Source: Lachnospiraceae bacterium
GTDB taxonomy: Bacteria; Bacillota; Clostridia; Lachnospirales; Lachnospiraceae
NCBI GenBank assembly: GCA_900772845.1
Contig: CAAGSD010000027.1
Location: 1-54,702, forward strand
Reading direction: 5' to 3'
DNA: 54,702 nt
Shown here: positions 26,277 through 34,955 of the stretch, piece by piece
Numbering within the stretch: position 1 is the stretch's first letter
How the letters are laid out: every line of letters begins with the position of its first letter
Notes under the pieces: model-generated
Databases searched by the model: none
What the model was told of the DNA's origin: nothing
What the model saw: the letters and a program-made list of their open reading frames with translations, nothing else
Made by a program: the position numbers and the translations under genes

Positions 26277-27431
26277 TCACACCGATACTTTCCATGCTTT
26301 CTCGGCAATTGCCACGGTCATGCCATCCTGTGCCTGCTTAGCCCTGCAGATTCTTCCATCTGCCCCCGCTGCCTTCATGGCGGCACGTTCACATACATTG
26401 TCCACGCCCACCTGTGCTTTTACGAATTCGGAGCCGTGAAATGTTCCGGGCACTGCCTGTAATTCCTGTGCCGGATATGTCAGAAACGGGATTCTGTACT
26501 TTTCGCTGAATTCCAGCAGACACGCTTCCTCTTTTTTGACATCAATGGAAGCCAGTGCTGCGAGCTGCTCTATGGCAAAGCCTTGGTCTTCCAGTATTTT
26601 CCTCAAAAACACTTCCAGCTTCACACTGTCCGTTCCCTTTTTGCAGCCCACGCCCAGAATATATTTTTTCGGCTGCAACAGCAGTTCTGCTGCCTCTTTT
26701 CGAAATATTTCTTCCGTGCTGTCCGCAATCAGGACATCCACCTTTTCCGTGGGAGGATATGCACACAGCCGGATTCCTGACGGGATGCCCTCGTCCGCTG
26801 CCAGATGTCCTGCCTGTACGGACATGGTGATTTCTTCCCCTGCCAGTACTTTTGCAGACACTTTGGCAATACCCTTCCGGTTACAGATCCGCAGAGCATT
26901 TCGTTTTGCGAAGAGATCCACCGCAAAACTGTCGTGGAGGTCCGTAGCTGTAGTGATCACCGGGATGGCTCCCAGTTCTCCGGCCAGCCGGACCGCCAGT
27001 TCATTGGCTCCGCCCACATGTCCTGACAACAGTGGGATCACATACTGCCCCTGTTCATCCATGACCAGTACCGGACTGTCATGCAGCTTGTCCGTGATCC
27101 AGGGGGCAATGGCACGGACTGCGATCCCACAGGCACCGATGAATACCAGCGCATGGTGGGCAGCCATCTGCTCTCCAGCCCAGGCTGACACACTCTCCTG
27201 TACCGCTATTGTATCCCCGGTATTATCTGTCGGTACGTTACTGTCTTTGTCCGGAATTACCCCGAATGTCTGCGTTGTAACGTCCCCACTGTTTTTCGCT
27301 GTCTGCACTGTCTTTTTTCGGGAGCATTTGGTATATAGGATAACGGTCTCATTTTCCCTGCACATGCTCTTCAGAATCCGTTCCGCCAGCTGCTGTCCTG
27401 TTTTCGTAAAGCTGATCACACTAATCTTCAC
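26277..27431 (-). CDS. cbiG: Cobalt-precorrin-5A hydrolase
   Basis: 384 aa from the GTG at 27431, chosen because it has GGAG 7 bases upstream and overlaps the cbiF end by 11 bp; the frame stays open further upstream into cbiF but without family sequence. Motifs: ISVISFTKTGQQLAERI, HHALVFIGACGIAVRAIAPW, PVLVMDEQGQYVIPLLSGHVGGANELA (in parts), and the CbiG C-terminal domain GVGCKKGT, LASIDVKKEE, PGTFHGSEFV. A 40-residue hydrophilic insert (about 50-75) is unusual. It opens the delta-lactone, releasing acetaldehyde. Confidence 0.93.
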   Translation of the reverse strand: MKISVISFTKTGQQLAERILKSMCRENETVILYTKCSRKKTVQTAKNSGDVTTQTFGVIPDKDSNVPTDNTGDTIAVQESVSAWAGEQMAAHHALVFIGACGIAVRAIAPWITDKLHDSPVLVMDEQGQYVIPLLSGHVGGANELAVRLAGELGAIPVITTATDLHDSFAVDLFAKRNALRICNRKGIAKVSAKVLAGEEITMSVQAGHLAADEGIPSGIRLCAYPPTEKVDVLIADSTEEIFRKEAAELLLQPKKYILGVGCKKGTDSVKLEVFLRKILEDQGFAIEQLAALASIDVKKEEACLLEFSEKYRIPFLTYPAQELQAVPGTFHGSEFVKAQVGVDNVCERAAMKAAGADGRICRAKQAQDGMTVAIAEKAWKVSV

Positions 27432-28224
27432 ACTGTTTCTCCTGCTTTTCCTCTGTCTGCGTGGCATTGCTTTTTGCCTGACGGAACTCGGTGGAGAAAT
27501 CCGCCGCATACAGTCTCGACTTCTGATAACTGCCATGCGTGATGACATCCCCCACCAGTACCAATGCTGTCTTGGTGATGCCGTGTACTTCCGCCACCCA
27601 AGCCAGTGTCTCCACGGTACAGATATAGGCCTCTTCCTCCGGCCAGGTCGCCTTGTAGACAAGGGCTGCCGGGGTGTCAGGCGCATAACCGCCTGCTGTC
27701 AGCCTGTGGCTCAGTTCCCACAGCATTCCGGTGCTTAAATAGATCGCCATGGAAGCCTGATGGGCCGCAAGACTTTCAATACTTTCCTTTTCCGGCACTC
27801 CGGTCCTGCCCTCCATGCGGGTGATGATCAGTGTCTGGGAGACACCGGGCAGAGTATATTCCAGATTTAACGATGCCGCTGCGCCGAAGCAGGCACTGAC
27901 TCCCGGGCAGCTCTCATAAGGAATATGTAATGCATCCAGTGCATCCATCTGCTCCCGCACAGCACCGTAGATGCTGGGTTCTCCGGTATGTAAACGCACC
28001 AGCATTTTCCCCTGGGCCTGTGCCTCCTGCATGATCTGCAGTACTTCCTCCAGGGTTAGTTTTGCGCTGTTATGGATCTCACAGTCTGTTTTGGCATATT
28101 GCAGCAGCTCCGGGTTCACCAACGATCCCGCATAGATGATGACATGCGCCTGCTGCAACAGGCGCATGCCCCGCACCGTGATCAGATCTGCTGCTCCGCT
28201 TCCTGCGCCAACAAAGTAAACCAT
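27421..28224 (-). CDS. cbiF: Cobalt-precorrin-4 C11-methyltransferase
   Basis: 267 aa with MVYFVGAGSGAADLITVRGM at the N-terminus, VIIYAGSLVNPELL, VRLHTGEPSIYGAVREQMD and CPGVSACFGAAASLNLEYTLPGVSQTLIITR (in parts), all diagnostic of CbiF/CobM. It overlaps cbiD by 43 bp at its start and cbiG by 11 bp at its end, so the three are translationally coupled. Confidence 0.96.
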   Translation of the reverse strand: MVYFVGAGSGAADLITVRGMRLLQQAHVIIYAGSLVNPELLQYAKTDCEIHNSAKLTLEEVLQIMQEAQAQGKMLVRLHTGEPSIYGAVREQMDALDALHIPYESCPGVSACFGAAASLNLEYTLPGVSQTLIITRMEGRTGVPEKESIESLAAHQASMAIYLSTGMLWELSHRLTAGGYAPDTPAALVYKATWPEEEAYICTVETLAWVAEVHGITKTALVLVGDVITHGSYQKSRLYAADFSTEFRQAKSNATQTEEKQEKQCED

Positions 28225-29312
28225 TCTTCCGCCTCCTTGCTTTTCGCCAATGCTCCGAAATCATTGGCATACATGATACATTCGATCGCAAGCTTTCCCT
28301 GCGCCCGTTTCTCCAGATAAAATAAAATGCGCTTCATGGCATAGTCCATGACTTCCTTTCTCCTGCCGCACTCTTCCAGGATCCGAACCGCTTCCTCTGT
28401 GGTGACACAGGACAGGATCTTTGCAGCATCCTCCGCCGATACGCCGCATTTTACGGCAAACGCCGTCAGCAGTTCCATCCGGCAGTCACCTTCTCCGGAA
28501 TGGGTATTCATGATACCGCCCGCCACTTTGATAAGCTTCCCGATATGCCCCGCCAGAAGCAGACGTTTGAAGCCCTCTTCCACCGCCATATCTATGGTCA
28601 ATCCGATAAAATTACTGCATTTTACACTTTTGTCCAGATCATAGTGATAGGTATTTTTCAAAAAATCCAGTCCGTAATTGCCCGGAGAGATCACCACGTC
28701 TTCTCTACCCAGTGCCCGCTGCTGCCGCAGTTCCACACGGATCGTATCCAGGATAGCCTGGGTACTCATAGGCTCCACGACACCGCTGGTACCAAGGATT
28801 GAAATGCCGCCCACGATGCCGAGTCTCGGATTAAATGTCCGCTCCGCCAGACGTTCCCCTTCCGGCACAGAGATCTCCACCGACAACGTTCCCCGGTAGT
28901 CCAGCACCTGACATACCTGTAATACTTCCCGTTCGATCATTTCTCTGGGGACGTGATTGATGGCTGCATTTCCCACGGGCTGATCCAGTCCCGGCTTCGT
29001 CACCCGGCCGACACCGAAGCCGCCGTCGATCACAACCTGTGCCAGGGCTTCCCGATCCGTTGTTTCCGCAAAAGAAACCTTCGCACAGATCATTGCGCCT
29101 GTGGTAATGTCGGGGTCATCCCCACCGTCCTTTTCCACGGCACAGCTGACCTCCCGCTCCTTGCGGCAGATATTGCGGATCTTGGCCGTATAGAGGATGC
29201 CTTTAGGCGTCTCTATGGTGATCTCTGTTTTCTCCCTGCCGGTCAGCAGCATATAGGCGGCCGCCTTGGCCGCTGCTGCTGCGCAGCTTCCTGTGGTAAA
29301 TCCATACCGCAT
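28182..29312 (-). CDS. cbiD: Cobalt-precorrin-5B C1-methyltransferase
   Basis: 376 aa starting RYGFTTGSCAAAAAKAAA, the CbiD signature. GGDDPDITTGAMI, GFGVGRVTKPGL, VGNAAINHVPREMI, GGISILGTSGVVEPMS and LLAGHIGKLIKVAGG follow in order. Length is normal. It is 4 bp downstream of cbiC. Confidence 0.97.
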   Translation of the reverse strand: MRYGFTTGSCAAAAAKAAAYMLLTGREKTEITIETPKGILYTAKIRNICRKEREVSCAVEKDGGDDPDITTGAMICAKVSFAETTDREALAQVVIDGGFGVGRVTKPGLDQPVGNAAINHVPREMIEREVLQVCQVLDYRGTLSVEISVPEGERLAERTFNPRLGIVGGISILGTSGVVEPMSTQAILDTIRVELRQQRALGREDVVISPGNYGLDFLKNTYHYDLDKSVKCSNFIGLTIDMAVEEGFKRLLLAGHIGKLIKVAGGIMNTHSGEGDCRMELLTAFAVKCGVSAEDAAKILSCVTTEEAVRILEECGRRKEVMDYAMKRILFYLEKRAQGKLAIECIMYANDFGALAKSKEAEEWFTLLAQEAEQQI

Positions 29313-29316
29313 GTCT

Positions 29317-29964
29317 CTACCTTTCCTTCCTCAGTTCATACAGCAATGCATTGCAGATGGCCGCTGCCACGTTGCTGCCGCCTTTTCTTCCTCGATTGAT
29401 GATATAGGGCACATCCGTTTGGAGGATCAGCTCCTTGGCAGCTTCCACATTTACAAAGCCCACAGGCACCCCGATGACAAAGGCCGGGCGCCAGTCGCTT
29501 TCCTGCATCATCTCATAGATCTGTATCAGCGCCGTGGGTGCATTTCCCACAGCGAAGATCACCGGCTTTTCCCGTTTGGAAGCCAGCTCCATGCTGATGG
29601 CCGCCCGGGTGGTCTTCCGTTCCTTCGCCATAGCCGCCACATCCGCATCCGCCATATAGCAGTGGGCTTCCCCGCCAAAAGAAGCCAGCACCTTCTTGTT
29701 GATCCCGGCCAGCGCCATGTTGGTATCCGTCACGATATCCGCTCCGTTTCTTATCAGGCTTTTAGCGCTTTCCACCGCATTGTCGGAATAGGTCATGGTC
29801 TCCGCATAGTCAAAATCCGCACTGGTATGGATCACCCTGCGGGTGATAGGATCCTGCTCCGGGGGCAATACGATGCCCCGCTCTGCCAGCTCTGCGGCAA
29901 TGATATCAAAGCTTCGTTTCTCGATTTCTTCCGGCAATACATATTCAATGTTCTTTTTCTCCAT
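29317..29964 (-). CDS. cbiC: Cobalt-precorrin-8 methylmutase
   Basis: 215 aa. RRVIHTSADFDY contains the catalytic His46; NGADIVTDTNMALAGINK, AVGNAPTALIQIYEMM and PVGFVNVEAAKE are family blocks. It shifts the C11 methyl to C12 to give cobyrinate. Spaced 3 to 4 bp from both cobD upstream and cbiD downstream. Confidence 0.97.
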   Translation of the reverse strand: MEKKNIEYVLPEEIEKRSFDIIAAELAERGIVLPPEQDPITRRVIHTSADFDYAETMTYSDNAVESAKSLIRNGADIVTDTNMALAGINKKVLASFGGEAHCYMADADVAAMAKERKTTRAAISMELASKREKPVIFAVGNAPTALIQIYEMMQESDWRPAFVIGVPVGFVNVEAAKELILQTDVPYIINRGRKGGSNVAAAICNALLYELRKER

Positions 29965-29967
29965 AAA

Positions 29968-31071
29968 TCAGTTCCCCCTGGCAAGCTCTCGTAACAGCAC
30001 TTCATTCTCGTCATGCTTTTTCACCGCAATCCTATAGTATCCTGCTCCCAGCCCCCGGAAATTCTCACAGTTGCGGATCAGAATGCCTTTTGCAAGCAGT
30101 CTGTCATAGATGGGCTGTGTGGTGTAGAGCAGCAGGAAATCTGCTTCTCCGGACACTACATGGATGTCCAGTGCCTCCAGCCCTTCCCTAAGATACGTCC
30201 GCTCGGTTTTCACATATTCCACGGTGTCACGCAGATATTCTTCCGCCCGCTCCGCACAGACGATGCCTGCTCTCTGGGCGAACACCGACAGATTCCATTC
30301 CGGCAGTTGTCTGCGGATTTTCTCCCGAAGCCCCTCATTACTGCACACCAGATACCCCAGACGCACACCGGGCATGGCGAAGCTTTTTGTAAAAGCCCGT
30401 ACCAACAACAGATTCTCATATTGATCTATCTTCCCAAGCAGGGATCTGAGCTGTTCCCGGTCAGTCTCACAGAACTCTATAAAACATTCATCCAGTACTA
30501 CGATGATTCCCTGCTGTCTGCAATGCTCCAACAGTTGATGCAAATATTCCCTGCTCATCAACTGTCCCGTGGGATTGTTGGGATTCGCTACAAACAGCAT
30601 GTCTGTATCCGCTGTCAGCTCCTGTAACAGCTCCTGCCCCGGGCAGAATCCGGTCTCTTCCGGCAGATATACATATTTTATATGGCTGCCTGCCGCCTCC
30701 GCCGCATACTCATATCCGTAAAAGGACGGCACCGGGATCACAATATTTTTAGGCTTAAGTGCATGCATAATAGCAAGAAAAAGCTCCGATGCGCCGTTGC
30801 CAAATACCAGGTACTCACCTGCGATCTCTCTGCCGCTTTGCGCCGACAGCATATGACTTACTGTCTCTGTCAGTTCTCCTGCTGCGGCATCGGGATATTC
30901 CCCCACATGATTGACAGCTGCTAAAAGAGCCACCCTCGCCTCCGCCGGCATCCCTAAGGGATTGCCGTTCACTGAAAAATCCAGCCGTACCGGTCTGCTG
31001 TATATGTCACCACCATGTATGTTCTGCTGCATCTGTTGTTTCCTCGTTTCTTCTCTTGAACCTGGTTTCAT
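29968..31071 (-). CDS. cobD: Threonine-phosphate decarboxylase-like aminotransferase
   Basis: 367 aa from ATG 31071, which has AAGGAAAG 7 bases upstream; the frame begins at GTG 31089, and ATG 31032 is a third option. PLP fold type I: LDFSVNGNPLG, FVANPNNPTGQL, VVLDECFIEF and the Schiff-base lysine in RAFTKSFAMPGVRLGY. Histidinol-phosphate aminotransferases look alike, but the position between cbiB and cbiC supports CobD, which makes the (R)-1-amino-2-propanol phosphate linker. Confidence 0.9.
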   Translation of the reverse strand: MKPGSREETRKQQMQQNIHGGDIYSRPVRLDFSVNGNPLGMPAEARVALLAAVNHVGEYPDAAAGELTETVSHMLSAQSGREIAGEYLVFGNGASELFLAIMHALKPKNIVIPVPSFYGYEYAAEAAGSHIKYVYLPEETGFCPGQELLQELTADTDMLFVANPNNPTGQLMSREYLHQLLEHCRQQGIIVVLDECFIEFCETDREQLRSLLGKIDQYENLLLVRAFTKSFAMPGVRLGYLVCSNEGLREKIRRQLPEWNLSVFAQRAGIVCAERAEEYLRDTVEYVKTERTYLREGLEALDIHVVSGEADFLLLYTTQPIYDRLLAKGILIRNCENFRGLGAGYYRIAVKKHDENEVLLRELARGN

Positions 31072-31107
31072 TTTTGAGCTTTCCTTCACAGGCTGTCGGC
31101 CGCCGTG

Positions 31108-32106
31108 TTATAACCATCCACAGCCCGCTGCCACCCAGGTCAGAACCCCCAGGCACAGCAGCTCGCAGATCCATGCCGTCCGGTTCATCAGCCGGTTCGT
31201 CCTGCGGATATCCTCCGATTCCACGGCTCTTGTGGGGTCTCCGATATAAGGCTTTTTCACAACTTTGCCAAAATAACTGGCATCTCCCGCCAACCGGATT
31301 CCCAATGCTCCCGCACACACAGTCTCCGTCTGGGCAGAATTTGGACTTGCATGCTTCCTGTTGTCTCTGCGCCAGATCCGCCACGCCTGCTTTCCGCTAT
31401 ACCTTTTCCCGCTGATAAAAGCTGCCCCGATCATCAACAGGGCACTGATCCTTGCCGGGAGAAAATTCACCACATCATCCAGCTTTGCCGCCGCTCTGCC
31501 GAAATGAAGATACTTCTCATTCTTATATCCTACCATAGAATCCATGGTATTGACTGCTTTATATAAAAATCCCAGCACCGGACCTCCCAGTGCGGTATAC
31601 AACATAGGTGCGATCACTCCATCGGAAGTATTTTCCGCCACAGTCTCAATTGCCGCTTTTGCCACGCCTTCCTCTGTCAGGTGTTCCGTATCTCTGCCTA
31701 CGATCATGGATACCGCCTTTCTGGCTCCCTCCAGACTTCCGGCATTCAACTGTTTCCATACTTTGCTGCTCTCCACCTGTAGACATCTGGCTGCCAGGAT
31801 CTGATAAGTCATAACGGCTTCTATGACCATTCCCAGGTTCGGATGAATCACATAAGCACCGGATAAAATTAACGCTGCCAGCATTCCAGTAAGCAGCAAA
31901 ACGATCACAACCAGTAATTTCCCCTGTCTGCGCTCTGCCGCCTCTCTCTCCGGTGAATTCTCTTGTGGGTTGCCGCTTCGCAGCATTTTTTCAGCCTTCG
32001 CTATGAGCCAGCCAATTCCCCTGATGGGGTGGGGCAGAAAATAGGGATCCCCAAAGAGCTGATCCAGTAAAAATCCCACTCCGAATGCCAGAACATGATA
32101 TTTCAT
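31108..32106 (-). CDS. cbiB: Adenosylcobinamide-phosphate synthase
   Basis: 332 aa from ATG 32106, which overlaps the cobC stop (ATGA) and has GGAG 9 bases upstream; the open frame runs 46 codons further but lacks family sequence. An integral membrane protein: GVGFLLDQLFGDP, PHPIRGIGWLI, GRDTEHLTEEGVAKAAIETVAENTSDG (in parts), FLYKAVNTMDSMVGYKNEKY and the C-terminal hydrophobic helix. It attaches aminopropanol phosphate to adenosylcobyrate. Confidence 0.95.
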   Translation of the reverse strand: MKYHVLAFGVGFLLDQLFGDPYFLPHPIRGIGWLIAKAEKMLRSGNPQENSPEREAAERRQGKLLVVIVLLLTGMLAALILSGAYVIHPNLGMVIEAVMTYQILAARCLQVESSKVWKQLNAGSLEGARKAVSMIVGRDTEHLTEEGVAKAAIETVAENTSDGVIAPMLYTALGGPVLGFLYKAVNTMDSMVGYKNEKYLHFGRAAAKLDDVVNFLPARISALLMIGAAFISGKRYSGKQAWRIWRRDNRKHASPNSAQTETVCAGALGIRLAGDASYFGKVVKKPYIGDPTRAVESEDIRRTNRLMNRTAWICELLCLGVLTWVAAGCGWL

Positions 32107-32855
32107 CCGTTTTTTTCTCCTTTTGTAAGTTCCGATACTGTAACTTCCAATACTGTTACTTCCGACAGCAGGCGGAATTCCTTCCACTCCGGGATCCCGC
32201 CGTCTGCCGGGAATATCAGCCTGCCACTGTAACCCTGTCCGCATTTTACCTGATAGTCAAAATATTCTCCCCCCAGAAAATAACTGAGCAGCGCCATGAT
32301 GGTACCGCCATGAACCACTGCGGATACATTTTGTATATTGCGGTCACCCTGCCCAGATGCAGCACTTTTCTCCCGGATCGTTTTCATGTGATATAACATT
32401 TTTTCACATCCGGCAACGCTTCTGCGGATAAATTCCGCTCTGCTCTCTCCCCCCGGAAACGGCAGTGTGCCGCCACTGTCGATCCAGTTCTGATATGCCG
32501 GATCCCCGGAAAGCTCTTTATAATCATGCCCCTCAAATGTACCGAAATCCATCTCTGTCCACTCCGGGATACAGATAGGAGTCTGCCCCGGATACAGGAT
32601 TCCCGCAGTCTCAAGACACCGCTTCATGGGACCGGAAAACAGAAGGTCGGCAGCTGGGTATCTCCTGTCTGCCACGGATTTTTCCAGTGCACTGACACCG
32701 TCCGGGCTTAAAGTTTCGTCCGTTTTCCCGAGATACCGGCCTTCTTTATTGGACAGTGTCGCTCCGTGCCGGATCAGAGTCAGATGGATCTCTGTCTGCG
32801 TGTCTGCTCCGGTGTTTCTTCGAATCTCTATTTGATCTTCTGACCGATTCCACAT
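32103..32855 (-). CDS. cobC: Alpha-ribazole phosphatase-like histidine phosphatase
   Basis: 250 aa, phosphoglycerate-mutase superfamily: LTLIRHGATLSNKEGRY (phospho-His), FSGPMKRCLETA (Arg), EMDFGTFEGHDYKEL (acid) and VVHGGTIMALLSYFL (second His). Context in the cob operon points to removal of the phosphate from alpha-ribazole-5'-phosphate or adenosylcobalamin phosphate. It overlaps the divergent CobU-like gene by 28 bp and cbiB by 4 bp. The last 12 residues are repetitive (EVTVLEVTVSELTK). Confidence 0.9.
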   Translation of the reverse strand: MWNRSEDQIEIRRNTGADTQTEIHLTLIRHGATLSNKEGRYLGKTDETLSPDGVSALEKSVADRRYPAADLLFSGPMKRCLETAGILYPGQTPICIPEWTEMDFGTFEGHDYKELSGDPAYQNWIDSGGTLPFPGGESRAEFIRRSVAGCEKMLYHMKTIREKSAASGQGDRNIQNVSAVVHGGTIMALLSYFLGGEYFDYQVKCGQGYSGRLIFPADGGIPEWKEFRLLSEVTVLEVTVSELTKGEKNG

Positions 32856-33301
32856 ACGACCCTCACCACCTCATCTGCCTGCGCTGCCAGCCGTTCCAGT
32901 ATTCTGCCGGTACGCTCTCTGTAAGTTCTCTCCTCTGCTTCCATAGGGACAATGCCGTTGCCGATCTCGTCACAGATCAGGATGCAGTCCGGATGTTCCT
33001 TACGGAAATTTTCTATTAACGCTTCCGGATCTATCCCATGCCGCAGCTGCTCCCGGATATAACGGTGAAGATGATTAACGATCACCTGCACTGCGTCCGT
33101 CTGATACCCTGTAGGCAGCTCTGTCTGCTTTTCTGGCATTGTTTCAACCGCTCTCTCAGCTGCCAGTGCTATTTTGCTATCCGATGCCAGCCTCAGCATT
33201 CCATCCAGAACAAGCACCTCCTGCCTGTCTTCACAGTGCACATAATGCTGCTCCACATAATACAGTTTTCCCTGGGCAAATCCGCCAATGATCAATATCA
33301 T
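32828..33301 (-). CDS. Divergent CobU-like protein with altered P-loop
   Basis: 157 aa, shorter than CobU. It begins MILIIGGFAQGKLYYVEQ, in which the Walker A Ser/Thr after Lys is Leu, and lacks the RH(x)3R guanylylation segment of CobU. The C-terminal half (ICDEIGNGIVP, RTGRILERLAAQADEVVRVVCGIGQKIK in parts) matches the end of CobU well, better than the intact paralogue does. It sits between cobS and cobC. It may be an auxiliary or inactive subunit, or have a different corrinoid kinase role; I cannot decide. Confidence 0.7.
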   Translation of the reverse strand: MILIIGGFAQGKLYYVEQHYVHCEDRQEVLVLDGMLRLASDSKIALAAERAVETMPEKQTELPTGYQTDAVQVIVNHLHRYIREQLRHGIDPEALIENFRKEHPDCILICDEIGNGIVPMEAEERTYRERTGRILERLAAQADEVVRVVCGIGQKIK

Positions 33302-33355
33302 TTCTGTCTCCCTTTTTCAATACACTCCCGGGTAAAAATCTCCGACACTATATTC

Positions 33356-34129
33356 TTACACTGCCAGCACCAGATGTTGGGCAATTGCCACGGCAGCCAC
33401 CACGCACCCTTCGCAGAGTGTTACAAAATATCCTGCAGTGTCTCCGGTGATACCGCCGAACTCTTTTTTACTACGCCAGTAATAATACCCAAAGGTAAGC
33501 AATGCCGCTGCTACGGCAATTCCTCCCACTGCGAAAGATGTCCACAGCATAAATCCGATACACAAAATCCCCTGTCCGTACAGAGCGGTTTTTACCACTT
33601 TTTTATGCGCCTTATCCGCAAACAGGTACAGCGTTCCCTCCTGCTTGGCCGAAGGGAAACCCACCACCGCAATGCCACTCAACACTCTGGACAGAAAGCA
33701 TCCGGCTCCCGCCACAGTCAGCGCCCGGCACTCCGTAATCTCCGAAAAGCCTCCGAGAAAAATCAGTCCGTACAGCGCAAGCATGATCACTGCAAAGGCT
33801 CCGATATGGGAGTCCTTCAGAATTTCCAGCTTGCGTTCTCTTGACTGATAGGAATGCAAAGCATCACAGGTATCTAAAAATCCATCCACATGAAAGCCTC
33901 CGGTGACCAAAAGCGGTATCGCCGCTCCCACTGCCGCATAGCACAGGGTTCCCACCGTGAACCGGTCACAGAACCACTTCCACAGATACCACAGAACGCC
34001 GATCACCGCCCCCACCCACGGGAAAAAGCAGAGGGCGTACCGCATGTCCTCATCCTTCCATTGGAACTGCGGCATCGGGATCTTGGAATACATGGAAAAC
34101 GCTATGAAAAATGATTTGATAATACGCAT
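33356..34129 (-). CDS. cobS: Adenosylcobinamide-GDP ribazoletransferase (cobalamin synthase)
   Basis: 257 aa, polytopic membrane protein. FFIAFSMYSKIPMPQFQW at the N-terminus, GAVIGVLWYLW, and the metal/active-site block GGFHVDGFLDTCDALHSYQSRERKLEILKDSHIGAF (read in parts) are intact. It joins alpha-ribazole to adenosylcobinamide-GDP. It lies between the two CobU-type genes; about 48 bp separate it from cobU. Confidence 0.95.
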   Translation of the reverse strand: MRIIKSFFIAFSMYSKIPMPQFQWKDEDMRYALCFFPWVGAVIGVLWYLWKWFCDRFTVGTLCYAAVGAAIPLLVTGGFHVDGFLDTCDALHSYQSRERKLEILKDSHIGAFAVIMLALYGLIFLGGFSEITECRALTVAGAGCFLSRVLSGIAVVGFPSAKQEGTLYLFADKAHKKVVKTALYGQGILCIGFMLWTSFAVGGIAVAAALLTFGYYYWRSKKEFGGITGDTAGYFVTLCEGCVVAAVAIAQHLVLAV

Positions 34130-34177
34130 GCCCGTTTCCTTTCTATGCTATCTATGCTATCCAGACTATCTTTGCTA

Positions 34178-34753
34178 TTATCCAGCCTGTCTTGTTCTCT
34201 CCTCGATTTTTCCTGATCTGGGGCACCGTTTGATCCGCTGTGCGATCCCGGCTGTGACTTCCACGACCTCGTCCGAAGCTGCAGCCAGCCTCTCGTTGAT
34301 CCGCCCCAGTGCCTCGATGTATTCCATCGTTGCGCTGTCGTAGACAATGCCGTCTTCGAATACATTATTGGTCACGATGACCAGCGGATCCGCATGATTT
34401 TTTAAGGCCTCCACGCCCCGCAGAATCTTTTCTATCACTGTCTGTCGATCCACAGGCTGTTCCCCGGAAAACATTTCGTTGGCGGTGAGATTTGACATAC
34501 ATTCCAACAGTACAGCTCCTGCCGGTTCCATTTGCAAGACAGCCTGCTCCAACTCTGTAGGCTGTTCGATGGAAGAGAAGCCTTTCCCCTGCCGCAGCCC
34601 GTGATGCCTGTCCACCTTTGCCTGCATCTCCGCATCCCGGATCTGCATGGTGGCGATATAATATTTTTTCTTATCACCGGCAGCCCGCAGCAGATAATCT
34701 TCCGCATAAGCCGATTTCCCGCTGCCACTGCCGCCCAGGACTAATGTCATCAT
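34178..34753 (-). CDS. cobU: Adenosylcobinamide kinase/guanylyltransferase
   Basis: 191 aa. P-loop GGSGSGKSAYAED, then YYIATMQIRDAEMQAKVDRHHGLR with the His that carries GMP, and LLECMSNLTANEMF (Walker B-like). The C-terminal part (NNVFEDGIVYDSATMEYIEALGRINERLA in parts) replaces the usual NEVGxGIVP block by NNVFEDGIVY. It phosphorylates and guanylylates adenosylcobinamide. A 193-bp gap with a long palindrome separates it from cobT upstream. Confidence 0.93.
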   Translation of the reverse strand: MMTLVLGGSGSGKSAYAEDYLLRAAGDKKKYYIATMQIRDAEMQAKVDRHHGLRQGKGFSSIEQPTELEQAVLQMEPAGAVLLECMSNLTANEMFSGEQPVDRQTVIEKILRGVEALKNHADPLVIVTNNVFEDGIVYDSATMEYIEALGRINERLAAASDEVVEVTAGIAQRIKRCPRSGKIEERTRQAG

Positions 34754-34780
34754 ATTGGTTCACCATCCGTTTCGTTGTTC

Positions 34781-34955
34781 AGCCGTTCAACCGTTCAGCT
34801 ACGCCATTCGCAAAGTTGCGTTATCACGCTTTTACGTCACTTCGTGACTACCCTTGCTCATAGCCCGGCGCTCATCTCATGAACATATGCACTCACAAAA
34901 TCATGCAAGCATGATTTTGTGAGTGCATATGTTCATGGCTGAACTGTTAACGGCT
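34781..34955. repeat. Nested inverted repeat with 60-bp perfect palindrome (cobT-cobU gap)
   Basis: Inner part 34878-34937: two 29-base arms, CATGAACATATGCACTCACA... and its exact complement, around AA, with no mismatch; the centre is ATGCAAGCAT. Outer arms AGCCGTTCAACCGTTCAGC (34781-34800) and GCTGAACTGTTAACGGCT (34938-34955) pair imperfectly, and the right outer arm contains the cobT stop codon. It would fold into a very stable hairpin in the middle of the cob transcript. Confidence 0.8.

Noticed and set aside
26536..27738. 400-aa open frame on the plus strand across cbiG and cbiF
   Set aside because: Antisense shadow of two clear enzymes; composition is Ser/Ala/Cys-rich as expected from reversed coding sequence.
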